64,000 nucleotides of DNA, taken from the NCBI GenBank assembly GCA_963691705.1, contig OY829539.1:56642327-56706326 (forward strand), written 5' to 3'. How positions within the stretch are numbered: the first letter of the stretch is position 1; each line of letters begins with the position of its first letter. This document shows, piece after piece, positions 1-9,783 of the stretch. Both the position numbers and the translations under genes were made by a program. This DNA comes from Viola odorata. Lineage: Eukaryota > Streptophyta > Magnoliopsida > Malpighiales > Violaceae. Below the pieces are notes generated by a model. That model saw nothing but the letters and a program-made list of their open reading frames with translations, had not been told where the DNA came from and did not search any database.

Positions 1-76
1 CTCCGTGTTTGGAGCTATCTTCATGTTTTGAGCTGCCTCCGTGTCAGCTGCCTCCGTGTTAGGCGTTATCTCCATG

Positions 77-107
77 AGCTGCCTCCGTGTTAGGCGTTAT
101 CTCCATG
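77..107 (+). repeat. 31-bp module (example)
   Basis: This module has the core agctgcctccgtgt followed by taggcgttatctccatg and then goes straight into the next agct. Compared with the 36-bp module it lacks the five bases ttttg (or ttagg) at its end. Because 31 is not a multiple of three, each copy changes frame on both strands. On the minus strand it produces the ending HGDNA followed by a TAA stop, which is why no minus-strand frame exceeds 137 codons. It marks the end of most blocks and is the main punctuation of the higher-order repeats. Confidence 0.93.
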
Positions 108-122
108 AGCTGCCTCTGTTTC
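108..122 (+). repeat. 15-bp module (example)
   Basis: This is the smallest building block, consensus agctgcctccgtgtc; this copy reads agctgcctctgtttc. On the minus strand it encodes DTEAA (or ETEAA here) without shifting the frame. When followed by any other module it creates the palindrome CAGCTG at the joint. It usually precedes a 36-bp module and sometimes runs in tandem by itself, as at 23,120 and 53,344. It matches the first 14 bases of the 36-bp module, so it may be a deletion product of that module. Confidence 0.95.
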
Positions 123-158
123 AGCTGCCTCCGTGTTTGGAGCTATCTTCATGTTTTG
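123..158 (+). repeat. 36-bp module (example)
   Basis: This is the main building block: the 14-base core agctgcctccgtgt, then ttggagctatc, then ttcatgttttg. On the minus strand it reads QNMKIAPNTEAA, 12 codons with no frame shift. A common variant replaces the second half with taggagctatctccatg and ttagg, changing the minus-strand reading to NMEIAPNTEAA. Other recurring variants are tatcctcatg, tatctttatg and ggacctatc, which serve as markers for individual higher-order repeat positions. Confidence 0.95.
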
Positions 159-927
159 AGCTGCCTCCGTGTCAGCTGCCTCCGTGTTAGGCGTTATCTC
201 CATTAGCTGCCTCCGTGTTAGGCGTTATCTCCATGAGCTGCCTCTGTTTCAGCTGCCTCCGTGTTTGGAGCTATCTTCATGTTTTGAGCTGCCTCCGTGT
301 CAGCTGCCTCCGTGTTTGGAGCTATCTTCATGTTAGGAGTTGCTTCCGTGTCAGCTGCCTCCGTGTTTGGAGTTATCTCCATGTTTTGAGCTGCCTCCGT
401 GTCAACTGCCTCCGTGTTTGGAGCTATCTTCATGTTTTGAGCTGCCTCCATGTCAGCTGCCTCCATGTTAGGAGGTATCTCCATGTTAGGAGCTATCTCC
501 ATGTTAGGAGCTGCCTCCGTGTTTGGAGCTATCTTCATATTTTGAGCTCCCTCCGTGTCAGTTGCCTCCGTGTTAAGCGTTATCTCCATGAGCTGCCTCT
601 GTGTCAGCTGCCTCCGTGTTTGGAGTTATCTTCATGTTTGTAGCTGCCTCCGTGTCAGCTGCCTCCGTGTTTGGAGCTATCTTCATGTTAGGAGCTGCCT
701 CCGTGTCAGCTGCCTCCGTGTTTGGAGCTATCTTCATGTTTTGAGCTGCCTACGTGTCAGTTGCCTCCGTGTTAGGAGCTATCTCCATGTTAGGAGTTGC
801 CTCCGTGTTTGGAGCTATCTTCATATTTTGAGCTCCCTCCGTGTCAGTTGCCTCCGTGTTAAGCGTTATCTCCATGAGCTGCCTCTGTGTCAGCTGCCTC
901 CGTGTTTGGAGCTATCTTCATGTTTTG

Positions 928-957
928 AGCTGCCTCCGTGTTAGCGTTATCTCCATG
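928..957 (+). repeat. 30-bp module (example)
   Basis: This is a 31-bp module that has lost one G (ttagcgttatc in place of ttaggcgttatc). The loss makes the total deletion from the 36-bp module 6 bp, so the minus-strand frame continues through it as AAHGDNANTEAA instead of stopping. It recurs at one fixed position of the 1,157-bp higher-order repeat, for example near 2,085, 3,297, 4,326, 5,805, 6,834, 7,991, 9,470, 10,499 and 11,656, and again near 14,100, 18,043, 26,200, 27,533 and 35,672. It therefore arose once and was copied with the larger repeat. Confidence 0.9.
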
Positions 958-1008
958 AGCTGCCTCTGTGTCAGCTGCCTCCGTGTTTGGAGCTATCTTC
1001 ATGTTTTG

Positions 1009-1059
1009 AGCTGCCTCCGTGTCAGCTGCCTCCGTGTTTGGAGCTATCTTCATGTTTTG
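1009..1059 (+). repeat. 51-bp unit, the dominant monomer (reference copy)
   Basis: A 15-bp module is followed by a 36-bp module, and the next unit begins exactly at 1060. On the minus strand the 51 bases are 17 codons reading NMKIAPNTEAADTEAAQ. On the plus strand the 17 codons read SCLRVSCLRVWSYLHVL. This pairing is the commonest combination throughout the window and is the best candidate for the ancestral monomer. One CAGCTG site sits at the internal joint, and one AGATAG (a GATA-type site) is on the minus strand. Confidence 0.93.
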
Positions 1060-1371
1060 AGCTGCCTCCGTGTCAGCTGCCTCCGTGTTAGGCGTTATCT
1101 CCATGAGCTGCCTCCGTGTTAGGCGTTATCTCCATGGGCTACCTCTGTTTCAGCTGCCTCCGTGTTTGGAGCTATCTTCATGTTTTGAGCTGCCTCCGTG
1201 TCAGCTGCCTCCGTGTTAGGCGTTATCTCCATGAGCTGCCTCCGTGTTAGGCGTTATCTCCATGAGCTGCCTCTGTTTCAGCTGCCTCCGTGTTTGGAGC
1301 TATCTTCATGTTTTGAGCTGCCTCCGTGTCAGCTGCCTCCGTGTTAGGCGTTATCTCCATTAGCTGCCTCC

Positions 1372-3610
1372 GTGTTAGGCGTTATCTCAATGAGCTGCCT
1401 CTGTTTCAGCTGCCTCCGTGTTTGGAGCTATCTTCATGTTTTGAGCTGCCTCCGTGTCAGCTGCCTCCGTGTTTGGAGCTATCTTCATGTTAGGAGTTGC
1501 TTCCGTGTCAGCTGCCTCCGTGTTTGGAGTTATCTCCATGTTTTGAGCTGCCTCCGTGTCAACTGCCTCCGTGTTTGGAGCTATCTTCATGTTTTGAGCT
1601 GCCTCCATGTCAGCTGCCTCCATGTTAGGAGGTATCTCCATGTTAGGAGCTATCTCCTTGTTAGGAGCTGCCTCCGTGTTTGGAGCTATCTTCATATTTT
1701 GAGCTCCCTCCGTGTCAGTTGCCTCCGTGTTAAGCGTTATCTCCATGAGCTGCCTCTGTGTCAGCTGCCTCCGTGTTTGGAGTTATCTTCATGTTTGTAG
1801 CTGCCTCCGTGTCAGCTGCCTCCGTGTTTGGAGCTATGTTCATGTTAGGAGCTGCCTCCGTGTCAGCTGCCTCCGTGTTTGGAGCTATCTTCATGTTTTG
1901 AGCTGCCTACGTGTCAGTTGCCTCCGTGTTAGGAGCTATCTCCATGTTAGGAGCTGCCTCCGTGTTTGGAGCTATCTTCATATTTTGAGCTCCCTCCGTG
2001 TCAGTTGCCTCCGTGTTAAGCGTTATCTCCATGAGCTGCCTCTGTGTCAGCTGCCTCCGTGTTTGGAGCTATCTTCATGTTTTGAGCTGCCTCCGTGTTA
2101 GCGTTATCTCCATGAGCTGCCTCTATGTCAGCTGCCTCCGTGTTTGGAGCTATCTTCATGTTTTGAGCTGCCTCTGTGTTAGGAGGTATCTCCATGTTAG
2201 GAGCTGCCTCTGTGTCAGCTGCCTCCGTGTTTGGAGCTATCCTCATGTTTTGAGCTGCCTCCGTGTCAGCTGCCTCCGTATTATGCGTTATCACCATGAG
2301 CTGCCTCTGTGTCAGCTGCCTCCGTGTTTGGAGTTATCTTCATGTTTTGAGCTGCCTCCGTGTTAGCTGCCTCCGTGTTTGGAGCTATCTTCATGTTAGG
2401 AGCTGCCTCCGTGTCAGCTGCCTCCGTGTTTGGAGCTATCTTCATGTTTTGAGCTGCCTCCGTGTCAGCTGCCTCCGTGTTAGGAGCTATCTCCATGTTA
2501 GGAGCTGCCTCTGTGTCAGCTGCCTCCGTGTTTGGAGCTATCCTCATGTTTTGAGCTGCCTCCGTGTCAGCTGCCTCCGTGTTAGGCGTTATCACCATGA
2601 GCTGCCTCTGTGTCAGCTGCCTCCGTGTTTGGACCTATCTTCATGTTTTGAGTTGCCTCCGTGTCAGCTGCCTCCGTGTTTGGAGCTATCTTTATGTTTT
2701 GAGCTGCCTCCGTGTCAGCTGCCTCCATGTTTGGAGCTATCTTCATGTTAGGAGCTGCCTCCGTGTCAGCTGCCTACGTGTTTGGAGCTATCTTCATGTT
2801 TTGAGCTGCCTCCGTGTTTGGAGCTATCTTCATGTTTTGAGCTGCCTACGTGTCAGTTGCCTCCGTGTTAGGAGCTATCTCCATGTTAGGAGCTGCCTCC
2901 GTGTTTGGAGCTATCTTCATATTTTGAGCTCCCTCCGTGTCAGTTGCCTCCGTGTTAAGCGTTATCTCCATGAGCTGCCTCTGTGTCAGCTGCCTCCGTG
3001 TTTGGAGTTATCTTCATGTTTGTAGCTGCCTCCGTGTCAGCTGCCTCCGTGTTTGGAGCTATCTTCATGTTAGGAGCTGCCTCCGTGTTTGGAGCTATCT
3101 TCATGTTTTGAGCTGCCTACGTGTCAGTTGCCTCCGTGTTAGGAGCTATCTCCATGTTAGGAGCTGCCTCCGTGTTTGGAGCTATCTTCATATTTTGAGC
3201 TCCCTCCGTGTCAGTTGCCTCCGTGTTAAGCGTTATCTCCATGAGCTGCCTCTGTGTCAGCTGCCTCCGTGTTTGGAGCTATCTTCATGTTTTGAGCTAC
3301 CTCCGTGTTAGCGTTATCTCCATGAGCTGCCTCTGTGTCAGCTGCCTCCGTGTTTGGAGCTATCTTCATGTTTTGAGCTGCCTCCGTGTCAGCTGCCTCC
3401 GTGTTTGGAGCTATCTTCATGTTTTGAGCTGCCTCCGTGTCAGCTGCCTCCGTGTTAGGCGTTATCTCCATGAGCTGCCTCCGTGTTAGGCGTTATCTCC
3501 ATGAGCTGCCTCTGTTTCAGCTGCCTCCGTGTTTGGAGCTATCTTCATGTTTTGAGCTGCCTCCGTGTCAGCTGCCTCCGTGTTAGGCGTTATCTCCATT
3601 AGCTGCCTCC
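1372..3610 (+). repeat. HOR family A, copy 2, with a foreign 1.1-kb insertion (2,239 bp)
   Basis: The first part matches copy 1 (with a point change giving ctccttgttagg near 1,650). From about 2,180 to 2,860 it switches to modules typical of family B: ggaggtatctcc, tatcctcatg, gtattatgcg and gttatcaccatg. These same variants recur at 13,051, 15,045, 16,988 and 26,484. It then returns to family A order (tattttgagctccc, gtttgtagc, the 30-bp module). The extra length over 1,157 bp is 1,082 bp. This looks like unequal exchange or conversion with a distant part of the array. Confidence 0.82.
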
Positions 3611-4767
3611 GTGTTAGGCGTTATCTCCATGAGCTGCCTCTGTTTCAGCTGCCTCCGTGTTTGGAGCTATCTTCATGTTTTGAGCTGCCTCCGTGTCAGC
3701 TGCCTCCGTGTTTGGAGCTATCTTCATGTTAGGAGTTGCTTCCGTGTCAGCTGCCTCCGTGTTTGGAGTTATCTCCATGTTTTGAGCTGCCTCCGTGTCA
3801 ACTGCCTCCGTGTTTGGAGCTATCTTCATGTTTTGAGCTGCCTCCATGTCAGCTGCCTCCATGTTAGGAGGTATCTCCATGTTAGGAGCTATCTCCATGT
3901 TAGGAGCTGCCTCCGTGTTTGGAGCTATCTTCATATTTTGAGCTCCCTCCGTGTCAGTTGCCTCCGTGTTAAGCGTTATCTCCATGAGCTGCCTCTGTGT
4001 CAGCTGCCTCCGTGTTTGGAGTTATCTTCATGTTTGTAGCTGCCTCCGTGTCAGCTGCCTCCGTGTTTGGAGCTATCTTCATGTTAGGAGCTGCCTCCGT
4101 GTCAGCTGCCTCCGTGTTTGGAGCTATCTTCATGTTTTGAGCTGCCTACGTGTCAGTTGCCTCCGTGTTAGGAGCTATCTCCATGTTAGGAGCTGCCTCC
4201 GTGTTTGGAGCTATCTTCATATTTTGAGCTCCCTCCGTGTCAGTTGCCTCCGTGTTAAGCGTTATCTCCATGAGCTGCCTCTGTGTCAGCTGCCTCCGTG
4301 TTTGGAGCTATCTTCATGTTTTGAGCTGCCTCCGTGTTAGCGTTATCTCCATGAGCTGCCTCTGTGTCAGCTGCCTCCGTGTTTGGAGCTATCTTCATGT
4401 TTTGAGCTGCCTCCGTGTCAGCTGCCTCCGTGTTTGGAGCTATCTTCATGTTTTGAGCTGCCTCCGTGTCAGCTGCCTCCGTGTTAGGCGTTATCTCCAT
4501 GAGCTGCCTCCGTGTTAGGCGTTATCTCCATGGGCTACCTCTGTTTCAGCTGCCTCCGTGTTTGGAGCTATCTTCATGTTTTGAGCTGCCTCCGTGTCAG
4601 CTGCCTCCGTGTTAGGCGTTATCTCCATGAGCTGCCTCCGTGTTAGGCGTTATCTCCATGAGCTGCCTCTGTTTCAGCTGCCTCCGTGTTTGGAGCTATC
4701 TTCATGTTTTGAGCTGCCTCCGTGTCAGCTGCCTCCGTGTTAGGCGTTATCTCCATTAGCTGCCTCC
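3611..4767 (+). repeat. HOR family A, copy 3 (1,157 bp)
   Basis: The copy has the same module order and marker variants as 215-1371, at an offset of 3,396 bp. It includes the doubled NMEI-type modules, the gtttgtagctgcc marker, and the 30-bp module near 4,326. It closes with 128-bp blocks containing the ccatgggctacc variant near 4,530. Confidence 0.9.
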
Positions 4768-6118
4768 GTGTTAGGCGTTATCTCAATGAGCTGCCTCTGT
4801 TTCAGCTGCCTCCGTGTTTGGAGCTATCTTCATGTTTTGAGCTGCCTCCGTGTCAGCTGCCTCCGTGTTTGGAGCTATCTTCATGTTAGGAGTTGCTTCC
4901 GTGTCAGCTGCCTCCGTGTTTGGAGTTATCTCCATGTTTTGAGTTGCCTCCGTGTCAACTGCCTCCGTGTTTGGAGCTATCTTCATGTTTTGAGCTGCCT
5001 CCATGTCAGCTGCCTCCATGTTAGGAGGTATCTCCATGTTAGGAGCTATCTCCATGTTAGGAGCTGCCTCCGTGTTTGGAGCTATCTTCATATTTTGAGC
5101 TCCCTCCGTGTCAGTTGCCTCCGTGATAAGCGTTATCTCCATGAGCTGCCTCTGTGTCAGCTGCCTCCGTGTTTGGAGTTATCTTCATGTTTGTAGCTGC
5201 CTCCGTGTCAGCTGCCTCCGTGTTTGGAGCTATCTTCATGTTAGGAGCTGCCTCCGTGTCAGCTGCCTCCGTGTTTGGAGCTATCTTCATGTTTTGAGCT
5301 GCCTCCGTGTTTGGAGCTATCTTCATGTTTTGAGCTGCCTACGTGTCAGTTGCCTCCGTGTTAGGAGCTATCTCCATGTTAGGAGCTGCCTCCGTGTTTG
5401 GAGCTATCTTCATATTTTGAGCTCCCTCCGTGTCAGTTGCCTCCGTGTTAAGCGTTATCTCCATGAGCTGCCTCTGTGTCAGCTGCCTCCGTGTTTGGAG
5501 TTATCTTCATGTTTGTAGCTGCCTCCGTGTCAGCTGCCTCCGTGTTTGGAGCTATCTTCATGTTAGGAGCTGCCTCCGTGTCAGCTGCCTCCGTGTTTGG
5601 AGCTATCTTCATGTTTTGAGCTGCCTACGTGTCAGTTGCCTCCGTGTTAGGAGCTATCTCCATGTTAGGAGCTGCCTCCGTGTTTGGAGCTATCTTCATA
5701 TTTTGAGCTCCCTCCGTGTCAGTTGCCTCCGTGTTAAGCGTTATCTCCATGAGCTGCCTCTGTGTCAGCTGCCTCCGTGTTTGGAGCTATCTTCATGTTT
5801 TGAGCTACCTCCGTGTTAGCGTTATCTCCATGAGCTGCCTCTGTGTCAGCTGCCTCCGTGTTTGGAGCTATCTTCATGTTTTGAGCTGCCTCCGTGTCAG
5901 CTGCCTCCGTGTTTGGAGCTATCTTCATGTTTTGAGCTGCCTCCGTGTCAGCTGCCTCCGTGTTAGGCGTTATCTCCATGAGCTGCCTCCGTGTTAGGCG
6001 TTATCTCCATGAGCTGCCTCTGTTTCAGCTGCCTCCGTGTTTGGAGCTATCTTCATGTTTTGAGCTGCCTCCGTGTCAGCTGCCTCCGTGTTAGGCGTTA
6101 TCTCCATTAGCTGCCTCC
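4768..6118 (+). repeat. HOR family A, copy 4 (1,351 bp variant)
   Basis: This copy carries the private change gtgataagcg (A at 5126) and gagttgcctcc near 4,942. An internal segment of 322 bp is duplicated (the sequence at 5,108 recurs at 5,430) and one 128-bp block is missing, a net gain of 194 bp over the 1,157-bp form. The same variant recurs 3,665 bp later at 8,433. Confidence 0.88.
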
Positions 6119-7275
6119 GTGTTAGGCGTTATCTCCATGAGCTGCCTCTGTTTCAGCTGCCTCCGTGTTTGGAGCTATCTTCATGTTTTGAGCTGCCTCC
6201 GTGTCAGCTGCCTCCGTGTTTGGAGCTATCTTCATGTTAGGAGTTGCTTCCGTGTCAGCTGCCTCCGTGTTTGGAGTTATCTCCATGTTTTGAGCTGCCT
6301 CCGTGTCAACTGCCTCCGTGTTTGGAGCTATCTTCATGTTTTGAGCTGCCTCCATGTCAGCTGCCTCCATGTTAGGAGGTATCTCCATGTTAGGAGCTAT
6401 CTCCATGTTAGGAGCTGCCTCCGTGTTTGGAGCTATCTTCATATTTTGAGCTCCCTCCGTGTCAGTTGCCTCCGTGTTAAGCGTTATCTCCATGAGCTGC
6501 CTCTGTGTCAGCTGCCTCCGTGTTTGGAGTTATCTTCATGTTTGTAGCTGCCTCCGTGTCAGCTGCCTCCGTGTTTGGAGCTATCTTCATGTTAGGAGCT
6601 GCCTCCGTGTCAGCTGCCTCCGTGTTTGGAGCTATCTTCATGTTTTGAGCTGCCTACGTGTCAGTTGCCTCCGTGTTAGGAGCTATCTCCATGTTAGGAG
6701 CTGCCTCCGTGTTTGGAGCTATCTTCATATTTTGAGCTCCCTCCGTGTCAGTTGCCTCCGTGTTAAGCGTTATCTCCATGAGCTGCCTCTGTGTCAGCTG
6801 CCTCCGTGTTTGGAGCTATCTTCATGTTTTGAGCTGCCTCCGTGTTAGCGTTATCTCCATGAGCTGCCTCTGTGTCAGCTGCCTCCGTGTTTGGAGCTAT
6901 CTTCATGTTTTGAGCTGCCTCCGTGTCAGCTGCCTCCGTGTTTGGAGCTATCTTCATGTTTTGAGCTGCCTCCGTGTCAGCTGCCTCCGTGTTAGGCGTT
7001 ATCTCCATGAGCTGCCTCCGTGTTAGGCGTTATCTCCATGGGCTACCTCTGTTTCAGCTGCCTCCGTGTTTGGAGCTATCTTCATGTTTTGAGCTGCCTC
7101 CGTGTCAGCTGCCTCCGTGTTAGGCGTTATCTCCATGAGCTGCCTCCGTGTTAGGCGTTATCTCCATGAGCTGCCTCTGTTTCAGCTGCCTCCGTGTTTG
7201 GAGCTATCTTCATGTTTTGAGCTGCCTCCGTGTCAGCTGCCTCCGTGTTAGGCGTTATCTCCATTAGCTGCCTCC
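6119..7275 (+). repeat. HOR family A, copy 5 (1,157 bp)
   Basis: This is a standard-length copy, matching 3611-4767 at an offset of 2,508 bp and 9784-10940 at 3,665 bp. It has the same doubled NMEI-type modules, gtttgtagctgcc marker, 30-bp module near 6,834 and terminal 128-bp blocks. Confidence 0.9.
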
Positions 7276-8432
7276 GTGTTAGGCGTTATCTCAATGAGCT
7301 GCCTCTGTTTCAGCTGCCTCCGTGTTTGGAGCTATCTTCATGTTTTTAGCTGCCTCCGTGTCAGCTGCCTCCGTGTTTGGAGCTATCTTCATGTTAGGAG
7401 TTGCTTCCGTGTCAGCTGCCTCCGTGTTTGGAGTTATCTCCATGTTTTGAGCTGCCTCCGTGTCAACTGCCTCCGTGTTTGGAGCTATCTTCATGTTTTG
7501 AGCTGCCTCCATGTCAGCTGCCTCCATGTTAGGAGGTATCTCCATGTTAGGAGCTATCTCCATGTTAGGAGCTGCCTCCGTGTTTGGAGCTATCTTCATA
7601 TTTTGAGCTCCCTCCGTGTCAGTTGCCTCCGTGTTAAGCGTTATCTCCATGAGCTGCCTCTGTGTCAGCTGCCTCCGTGTTTGGAGTTATCTTCATGTTT
7701 GTAGCTGCCTCCGTGTCAGCTGCCTCCGTGTTTGGAGCTATCTTCATGTTAGGAGCTGCCTCCGTGTCAGCTGCCTCCGTGTTTGGAGCTATCTTCATGT
7801 TTTGAGCTGCCTACGTGTCAGTTGCCTCCGTGTTAGGAGCTATCTCCATGTTAGGAGCTGCCTCCGTGTTTGGAGCTATCTTCATATTTTGAGCTCCCTC
7901 CGTGTCAGTTGCCTCCGTGTTAAGCGTTATCTCCATGAGCTGCCTCTGTGTCAGCTGCCTCCGTGTTTGGAGCTATCTTCATGTTTTGAGCTGCCTCCGT
8001 GTTAGCGTTATCTCCATGAGCTGCCTCTATGTCAGCTGCCTCCGTGTTTGGAGCTATCTACATGTTTTGAGCTGCCTCCGTGTCAGCTGCCTCCGTGTTT
8101 GGAGCTATCTTCATGTTTTGAGCTGCCTCCGTGTCAGCTGCCTCCGTGTTAGGCGTTATCTCCATGAGCTGCCTCCGTGTTAGGCGTTATCTCCATGGGC
8201 TACCTCTGTTTCAGCTGCCTCCGTGTTTGGAGCTATCTTCATGTTTTGAGCTGCCTCCGTGTCAGCTGCCTCCGTGTTAGGCGTTATCTCCATGAGCTGC
8301 CTCCGTGTTAGGCGTTATCTCCATGAGCTGCCTCTGTTTCAGCTGCCTCCGTGTTTGGAGCTATCTTCATGTTTTGAGCTGCCTCCGTGTCAGCTGCCTC
8401 CGTGTTAGGCGTTATCTCCATTAGCTGCCTCC
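7276..8432 (+). repeat. HOR family A, copy 6 (1,157 bp)
   Basis: This is a standard-length copy with two recognisable private changes near its end: ctctatgtc (A at 8029) and tatctacatg (A at 8060). Both recur 3,665 bp later. It also has gtttttagc (T at 7347), which does not recur at 11,012. Confidence 0.9.
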
Positions 8433-9783
8433 GTGTTAGGCGTTATCTCAATGAGCTGCCTCTGTTTCAGCTGCCTCCGTGTTTGGAGCTATCTTCATGT
8501 TTTGAGCTGCCTCCGTGTCAGCTGCCTCCGTGTTTGGAGCTATCTTCATGTTAGGAGTTGCTTCCGTGTCAGCTGCCTCCGTGTTTGGAGTTATCTCCAT
8601 GTTTTGAGTTGCCTCCGTGTCAACTGCCTCCGTGTTTGGAGCTATCTTCATGTTTTGAGCTGCCTCCATGTCAGCTGCCTCCATGTTAGGAGGTATCTCC
8701 ATGTTAGGAGCTATCTCCATGTTAGGAGCTGCCTCCGTGTTTGGAGCTATCTTCATATTTTGAGCTCCCTCCGTGTCAGTTGCCTCCGTGATAAGCGTTA
8801 TCTCCATGAGCTGCCTCTGTGTCAGCTGCCTCCGTGTTTGGAGTTATCTTCATGTTTGTAGCTGCCTCCGTGTCAGCTGCCTCCGTGTTTGGAGCTATCT
8901 TCATGTTAGGAGCTGCCTCCGTGTCAGCTGCCTCCGTGTTTGGAGCTATCTTCATGTTTTGAGCTGCCTCCGTGTTTGGAGCTATCTTCATGTTTTGAGC
9001 TGCCTACGTGTCAGTTGCCTCCGTGTTAGGAGCTATCTCCATGTTAGGAGCTGCCTCCGTGTTTGGAGCTATCTTCATATTTTGAGCTCCCTCCGTGTCA
9101 GTTGCCTCCGTGTTAAGCGTTATCTCCATGAGCTGCCTCTGTGTCAGCTGCCTCCGTGTTTGGAGTTATCTTCATGTTTGTAGCTGCCTCCGTGTCAGCT
9201 GCCTCCGTGTTTGGAGCTATCTTCATGTTAGGAGCTGCCTCCGTGTCAGCTGCCTCCGTGTTTGGAGCTATCTTCATGTTTTGAGCTGCCTACGTGTCAG
9301 TTGCCTCCGTGTTAGGAGCTATCTCCATGTTAGGAGCTGCCTCCGTGTTTGGAGCTATCTTCATATTTTGAGCTCCCTCCGTGTCAGTTGCCTCCCTGTT
9401 AAGCGTTATCTCCATGAGCTGCCTCTGTGTCAGCTGCCTCCGTGTTTGGAGCTATCTTCATGTTTTGAGCTACCTCCGTGTTAGCGTTATCTCCATGAGC
9501 TGCCTCTGTGTCAGCTGCCTCCGTGTTTGGAGCTATCTTCATGTTTTGAGCTGCCTCCGTGTCAGCTGCCTCCGTGTTTGGAGCTATCTTCATGTTTTGA
9601 GCTGCCTCCGTGTCAGCTGCCTCCGTGTTAGGCGTTATCTCCATGAGCTGCCTCCGTGTTAGGCGTTATCTCCATGAGCTGCCTCTGTTTCAGCTGCCTC
9701 CGTGTTTGGAGCTATCTTCATGTTTTGAGCTGCCTCCGTGTCAGCTGCCTCCGTGTTAGGCGTTATCTCCATTAGCTGCCTCC
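8433..9783 (+). repeat. HOR family A, copy 7 (1,351 bp variant)
   Basis: This is the partner of 4768-6118, including the same gtgataagcg change (A at 8791) and the same internal 322-bp duplication. It differs by a private C at 9396 (cctccctgtt). Confidence 0.88.

Larger units (their letters stand above)
108..235 (+). repeat. 128-bp block (15+36+15+31+31)
   Basis: The order of modules is 15 (108-122), 36 (123-158), 15 (159-173), 31 (174-204) and 31 (205-235); the next block starts at 236 with the same tctgtttc variant. The first 31-bp module ends in catt rather than catg. Two or three blocks in a row sit at the junction between neighbouring 1,157-bp higher-order repeats. Gain or loss of exactly 128 bp explains part of the length variation, for example the 1,029-bp copy at 10,941. 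Confidence 0.9.
215..1371 (+). repeat. HOR family A, copy 1 (1,157 bp)
   Basis: The copy is delimited by the recurring string that starts at the second of two adjacent 31-bp modules and runs into the tctgtttc variant of the 15-bp module. In order it contains marker variants taggagttgcttcc (near 332), a doubled NMEI-type 36-bp module near 475-510, gtttgtagctgcc near 628, the tattttgagctccc variant near 537 and 827, and the 30-bp module at 928. It then ends in 128-bp blocks. The same order recurs exactly 1,157 bp later. Confidence 0.9.
4629..8293 (+). repeat. 3,665-bp tandem duplication, left copy
   Basis: Family A copies 4, 5 and 6 recur as a set at an offset of exactly 3,665 bp. The shared rare variants are gtgataagcg (5126/8791) and tatctacatg (8060/11725). 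The right edge is set by loss of match at 8,294/11,959; the left edge is then inferred by subtracting the period and could be off by tens of bases because neighbouring HOR copies are so similar. Confidence 0.82.

Noticed and set aside
218..589. Minus-strand Thr/Glu/Ala/Asn-rich ORF family reading NMKIAPNTEAADTEAAQ
   Set aside because: The frame is open only because the 15- and 36-bp modules are multiples of three. Common substitutions change the amino acid freely (A to T, K to E, K to R, T to M), so there is no sign of protein-level constraint, and all copies stop at HGDNA.
215..643. Plus-strand Cys/Leu/Arg/Val-rich ORF family (about 60-213 codons, many copies)
   Set aside because: They consist only of satellite modules, usually start at GTG, overlap each other in different frames and end wherever a 31-bp module shifts the frame. 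No domain or splice signal is visible.
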